Positions 31,553-34,048 of a stretch of 34,048 nucleotides of DNA are shown one piece after another. The position numbers were made by a program, and so were the translations under genes. The stretch comes from an uncultured Pelagibacteraceae bacterium. GTDB lineage: Bacteria; Pseudomonadota; Alphaproteobacteria; Pelagibacterales; Pelagibacteraceae. Position 1 is the stretch's first letter; every line of letters begins with the position of its first letter. The notes under the pieces are model-generated. The model saw nothing but the letters and a program-made list of their open reading frames with translations, searched no databases and was not told the DNA's origin. The stretch covers positions 1-34,048 of the forward strand of contig CABYQM010000011.1 in NCBI GenBank assembly GCA_902521075.1, read 5' to 3'.

Positions 31553-32734
31553 TTAAATTTTATTTTGCATGGAAAATTGAATTAAATCTATATTCTTTGA
31601 TTTAAAACCTGCTTCACAATATGACAAATAAAAATGCCACATACGTTTAAATTTATTATCAAATCCATGTTTTGAAATCTCTTCCCATTTTTTTTGGAAT
31701 TCATCTCTCCATATTTTTAAGGTACTGGAATAGTGAGATCCATATGACTCATATTTTTTAATTTCTAAACCGTTGCTACTAGATAAATCATATAATCTTT
31801 TTTTTGATGGCAAAAAACCTCCAGGAAATATGTATTTTTGTATAAAGTCTTCTTTGGTTTTATATCTGTCAAATAAACTATCATCGATTGTTATAGCTTG
31901 TATCGCAGCCCTTCCGTTCTCAGATAAATTTTTTTTAATACTTTTAAAATAATTGACTAAATAATTTTGCCCAACCGCTTCTATCATTTCTATAGATGCG
32001 ATAGAGTCATATTTGTTTTTTACATCTCTATAATCTTTCAAAAATATATTAACTTTTTCATTTAATCCATTTTCAAATATTCTTTTTTTTGAAAATTCAA
32101 ATTGCTCTTTAGAAATAGTTATACAATCTAATTTTACATCATAATTTTTACCCACATATTCTGCAAAGCCACCCCAGCCACAGCCAATTTCTAAAATTTT
32201 ATTTCCTACGTTTGGCTTTATTAATTCTGTAAGCTTTTTATATTTATTTTGTTGAGCAGAGAATAAATCATCTTTTTGCTTTTCAAAAATTGCACTTGAA
32301 TAAGTAAGTGATGGATCTAACCATAATGAAAAGAAATCATTTCCTAAATCATAATGTTTTGAAATATTTTTCTTACTTCTACTTTTGTTATTTTTTATGA
32401 AAATACTCTTTATTTTATTTATCATTGATAAATCAAAGATACCTGAAAATTTATAAACAAGTTTAATATTTTTAGCTGTTATTTCTATTAGATTAGTTAG
32501 ATTATCTGTTTCAAATTCATTTCGCATGTACGCTTCTGCAAGTCCTACACTTCCTGATTTTATTATTTGAAGTGTTAGACCGGGTTTGTTAATTTTAATC
32601 TTTGCTTTTAATAATTCACTCTCATTGCCAAACTTATATATTTTGTTATCATGATTTTGAATTTCAAGAAATCCATGCTTTATTAGTTTAAGAGAATTAA
32701 ATACGATTTTATCTGACAAAATATTAAAATTCAT
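31553..32734 (-). CDS. CFA-synthase-like phospholipid methyltransferase
   Basis: This 393-aa SAM-dependent enzyme has the family motifs HYDLGNDFFSLWLDPSLTYS (127-146), the SAM loop ILEIGCGWGGF (180-190), FPGGFLPS, and a C-terminal WHFYLSYCEAGF. Compared with E. coli Cfa, two bicarbonate-site residues differ: Cys139 corresponds to Ser147 and His266 to Gln279. Glu239 (Glu252) and Tyr317 (about Tyr335) appear kept. This argues for a methyltransferase on unsaturated or conjugated acyl chains rather than a cyclopropane-forming enzyme. Its neighbours DUF1365 (4-bp overlap) and the amine oxidase-like gene support a specialised lipid operon. Confidence 0.88.
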   Translation of the reverse strand: MNFNILSDKIVFNSLKLIKHGFLEIQNHDNKIYKFGNESELLKAKIKINKPGLTLQIIKSGSVGLAEAYMRNEFETDNLTNLIEITAKNIKLVYKFSGIFDLSMINKIKSIFIKNNKSRSKKNISKHYDLGNDFFSLWLDPSLTYSSAIFEKQKDDLFSAQQNKYKKLTELIKPNVGNKILEIGCGWGGFAEYVGKNYDVKLDCITISKEQFEFSKKRIFENGLNEKVNIFLKDYRDVKNKYDSIASIEMIEAVGQNYLVNYFKSIKKNLSENGRAAIQAITIDDSLFDRYKTKEDFIQKYIFPGGFLPSKKRLYDLSSSNGLEIKKYESYGSHYSSTLKIWRDEFQKKWEEISKHGFDNKFKRMWHFYLSYCEAGFKSKNIDLIQFSMQNKI

Positions 32735-33498
32735 TTTTTTTCAAAAGTAATATTATTTTTTATTTTTATATTTTTTTTTACTAATTTAACTCCCTTTAAC
32801 CATAATTTTAATGCTTCATAATGAATTGCGGCAATAACTTTAAAAGTCATTAAAGGGTGAGAAATATAAGATATAAGTATATTTTTATTGTTAATTTCTT
32901 TTGCAACTCCATCTTGTGAAGCATATAACAATTTTCCCTCTTTATCACTTTGATCAATTATTACGGATAACATTTTTTCAGGTTTAAGGATTCTAAAATT
33001 ATATTTACTTTTCATTTCAATAAATGGAGAAACGAAAAACTTTTTCTCACAACTATTTGTAATTATTCTTTCGTCGTTGACTTTAAATATATAAGTATGT
33101 TGCTCACCAAATGTATTTTTAACTTCATACAAAATAGCTATAATTTTTGAATGATTATCATAAACGAAAAAAATACTTAATGGATTAAATACGTAACCAA
33201 ATATTCTAGGATAACAAAGTAATTTTACCTTTATGTTTTCAAATTGAATATTGTTTGATTTTAAATTATCTATAACCCAGGCTTTTAAATCACTACCATC
33301 TCTAGGTCCATGATCTTTGTCATAAAAACTTAAAATATTAAAACTATTGTTAGAAAAAATTTTAATTTTTTTTTGTATCAAATTAATCTCATCAAGATCT
33401 AAAAAGAGTGAGAAAACATTGTATTTAAAAAAGTGATATTTTGGCTTAAATCTTTTATGAATTACTTTACCTTCGTAAATATTGGAATTTTTAATCAT
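32731..33498 (-). CDS. DUF1365 family protein
   Basis: This 255-aa protein matches DUF1365. It starts with IYEGKVIHKRFKPKYHFFKY, has a central YPRIFGYVFNPLSIFFVYD and then YEVKNTFGEQHTYIF. KVIAAIHYEALKLWLKG, which resembles a membrane-associated helix, lies near the C-terminus. The family has no defined reaction but is found next to CFA-like methyltransferases and FAD amine oxidase-like proteins across proteobacteria. It overlaps both neighbours (8 bp with the oxidoreductase, 4 bp with the methyltransferase), so translation is probably coupled. Confidence 0.88.
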   Translation of the reverse strand: MIKNSNIYEGKVIHKRFKPKYHFFKYNVFSLFLDLDEINLIQKKIKIFSNNSFNILSFYDKDHGPRDGSDLKAWVIDNLKSNNIQFENIKVKLLCYPRIFGYVFNPLSIFFVYDNHSKIIAILYEVKNTFGEQHTYIFKVNDERIITNSCEKKFFVSPFIEMKSKYNFRILKPEKMLSVIIDQSDKEGKLLYASQDGVAKEINNKNILISYISHPLMTFKVIAAIHYEALKLWLKGVKLVKKNIKIKNNITFEKK

Positions 33499-34048
33499 TT
33501 AGGTTTTCAATCATATTAATGGATGATTTTATTCCATCTTCATGAAAACCGTAACCAAAATAACTTCCACAAAACAATACATTTCTTTTATTTTGTATTT
33601 CTTTTAATAATTTTTGATTATTCAAAGCATCTTGATCAAAATAAGGGTGAGTAAAAGTAACTTTTTGTAGGATTTTATTGTGATCTATTTCAAAAAAAGG
33701 ATTTAAGGTTAAGAAAATATTTTTTTCTGTTTTCAGATTTTGTAATAAGTTCAACCAATAAGTTAATGATGTCTTACTAATATCTGATTTATCAACTGAG
33801 GAATTCCATGAAGACCAAACTTTTTTATTATTTGGCATACATACATCATCAGTATGTATTACTGCTAGATTGGATTTATATTTAAAATTTGAAAGTATTT
33901 TTTTTTCATCATCAGTTGGCTCGCTCAAAATTTTCAATGCATCATCTGCATGAGTAGCGATAACAACTTTATCATAGTCAAAAAATTCGTTGGTAGCACC
34001 GTAATATACTTGAACACCAATTTTATTTCTTTTTATCGAACTAATTTT
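33491..34048 (-). CDS. FAD-dependent amine-oxidase-like protein, C-terminal part (5' end outside window)
   Basis: The minus-strand frame is open to the right edge, giving the last 185 residues. It includes YDKVVIATHADDALKIL, a common pattern in flavin amine-oxidase folds (DxVVxATxxxxAL). It continues NLAVIHTDDVCMPNNKKVWS, YWLNLLQNL and LFCGSYFGYGFHEDGI, which resembles the FAD-binding closing motif FAGxxxGxGxxEG of COG2907-type proteins. The N-terminal dinucleotide motif is off the window. It is the most upstream visible gene of the lipid operon. I infer a desaturase- or oxidase-type role on the acyl chain, based on neighbours. Confidence 0.8.
   Translation of the reverse strand, partial: KISSIKRNKIGVQVYYGATNEFFDYDKVVIATHADDALKILSEPTDDEKKILSNFKYKSNLAVIHTDDVCMPNNKKVWSSWNSSVDKSDISKTSLTYWLNLLQNLKTEKNIFLTLNPFFEIDHNKILQKVTFTHPYFDQDALNNQKLLKEIQNKRNVLFCGSYFGYGFHEDGIKSSINMIENLND

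Noticed and set aside
1..34048. CRISPR arrays, tRNA genes, insertion sequences and prophage
   Set aside because: I saw no regularly spaced direct repeats, no tRNA T-arm or cloverleaf pattern in any gap, and no transposase, integrase or phage structural gene.

Overview
The window is about 34 kb of very AT-rich, tightly packed chromosomal DNA. It is most consistent with a streamlined marine alphaproteobacterium of the SAR11 / Pelagibacter type. The reasons are lysine- and asparagine-rich proteins, genes joined by 1-35 bp overlaps (many as taATG or ATGA), almost no intergenic DNA, alphaproteobacterial gene pairs (cvpA-purF, plant-type gshA with gshB, rpsF-rpsR-rplI-dnaB), and many small EamA-type and MFS transporters. 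The assignment is an inference from composition, protein style and gene order. No rRNA gene is present to confirm it. I see no tRNA, rRNA, CRISPR array, insertion sequence, phage module or origin. No gene-free stretch exceeds 100 bases.

Layout. (1) 1-2216, + strand: the end of surA, then pdxA and rsmA, the classical outer-membrane chaperone / vitamin B6 / rRNA methylation operon. (2) 2205-4790, - strand: fabD-fabG-acpP-gmk, fatty-acid initiation plus guanylate kinase, convergent with rsmA. (3) 4874-7430, + strand: rpsF-rpsR-rplI-dnaB. (4) 7456-16541, + strand: an RND/MMPL exporter, cvpA, purF, a PhnZ-like HD protein, a YyaL-type thioredoxin-fold protein, gshA and gshB. (5) 16542-19443, + strand: an EamA transporter, an MFS transporter and an atypical SDR. 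(6) 19514-21523, + strand: a GYD-domain protein with a very strong promoter and ribosome site, an exported MsrB, a 61-aa unknown, Fe-type SOD and a 75-aa unknown. (7) 21520-24598, - strand: a compact operon of EamA transporter, L-arginine:glycine-type amidinotransferase and threonine aldolase. (8) 24646-28650, + strand: a SufU/IscU-like scaffold, an HPP membrane protein, NAD-dependent formate dehydrogenase, an exported MsrA, an MDR oxidoreductase and a 56-aa membrane protein. (9) 28645-34048, mostly - strand: a DAO-family flavoprotein and tspO, a + strand SDR, then a lipid-modification operon read from the right edge: FAD amine-oxidase-like protein (partial), DUF1365, CFA-synthase homologue and a DUF3833 lipoprotein.

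How the genes work together. Housekeeping functions fill the left third. The rest leans towards redox protection (glutathione synthesis, SOD, exported MsrA and MsrB, Fe-S scaffold), C1 oxidation (formate dehydrogenase) and modification of membrane lipids.

The best candidates for under-described biology are three. The first is the CFA-like lipid operon, whose methyltransferase lacks two of the bicarbonate-site residues of true cyclopropane synthases. The second is the threonine aldolase / amidinotransferase / exporter operon. The third is the solitary PhnZ-like diiron HD protein next to purF.
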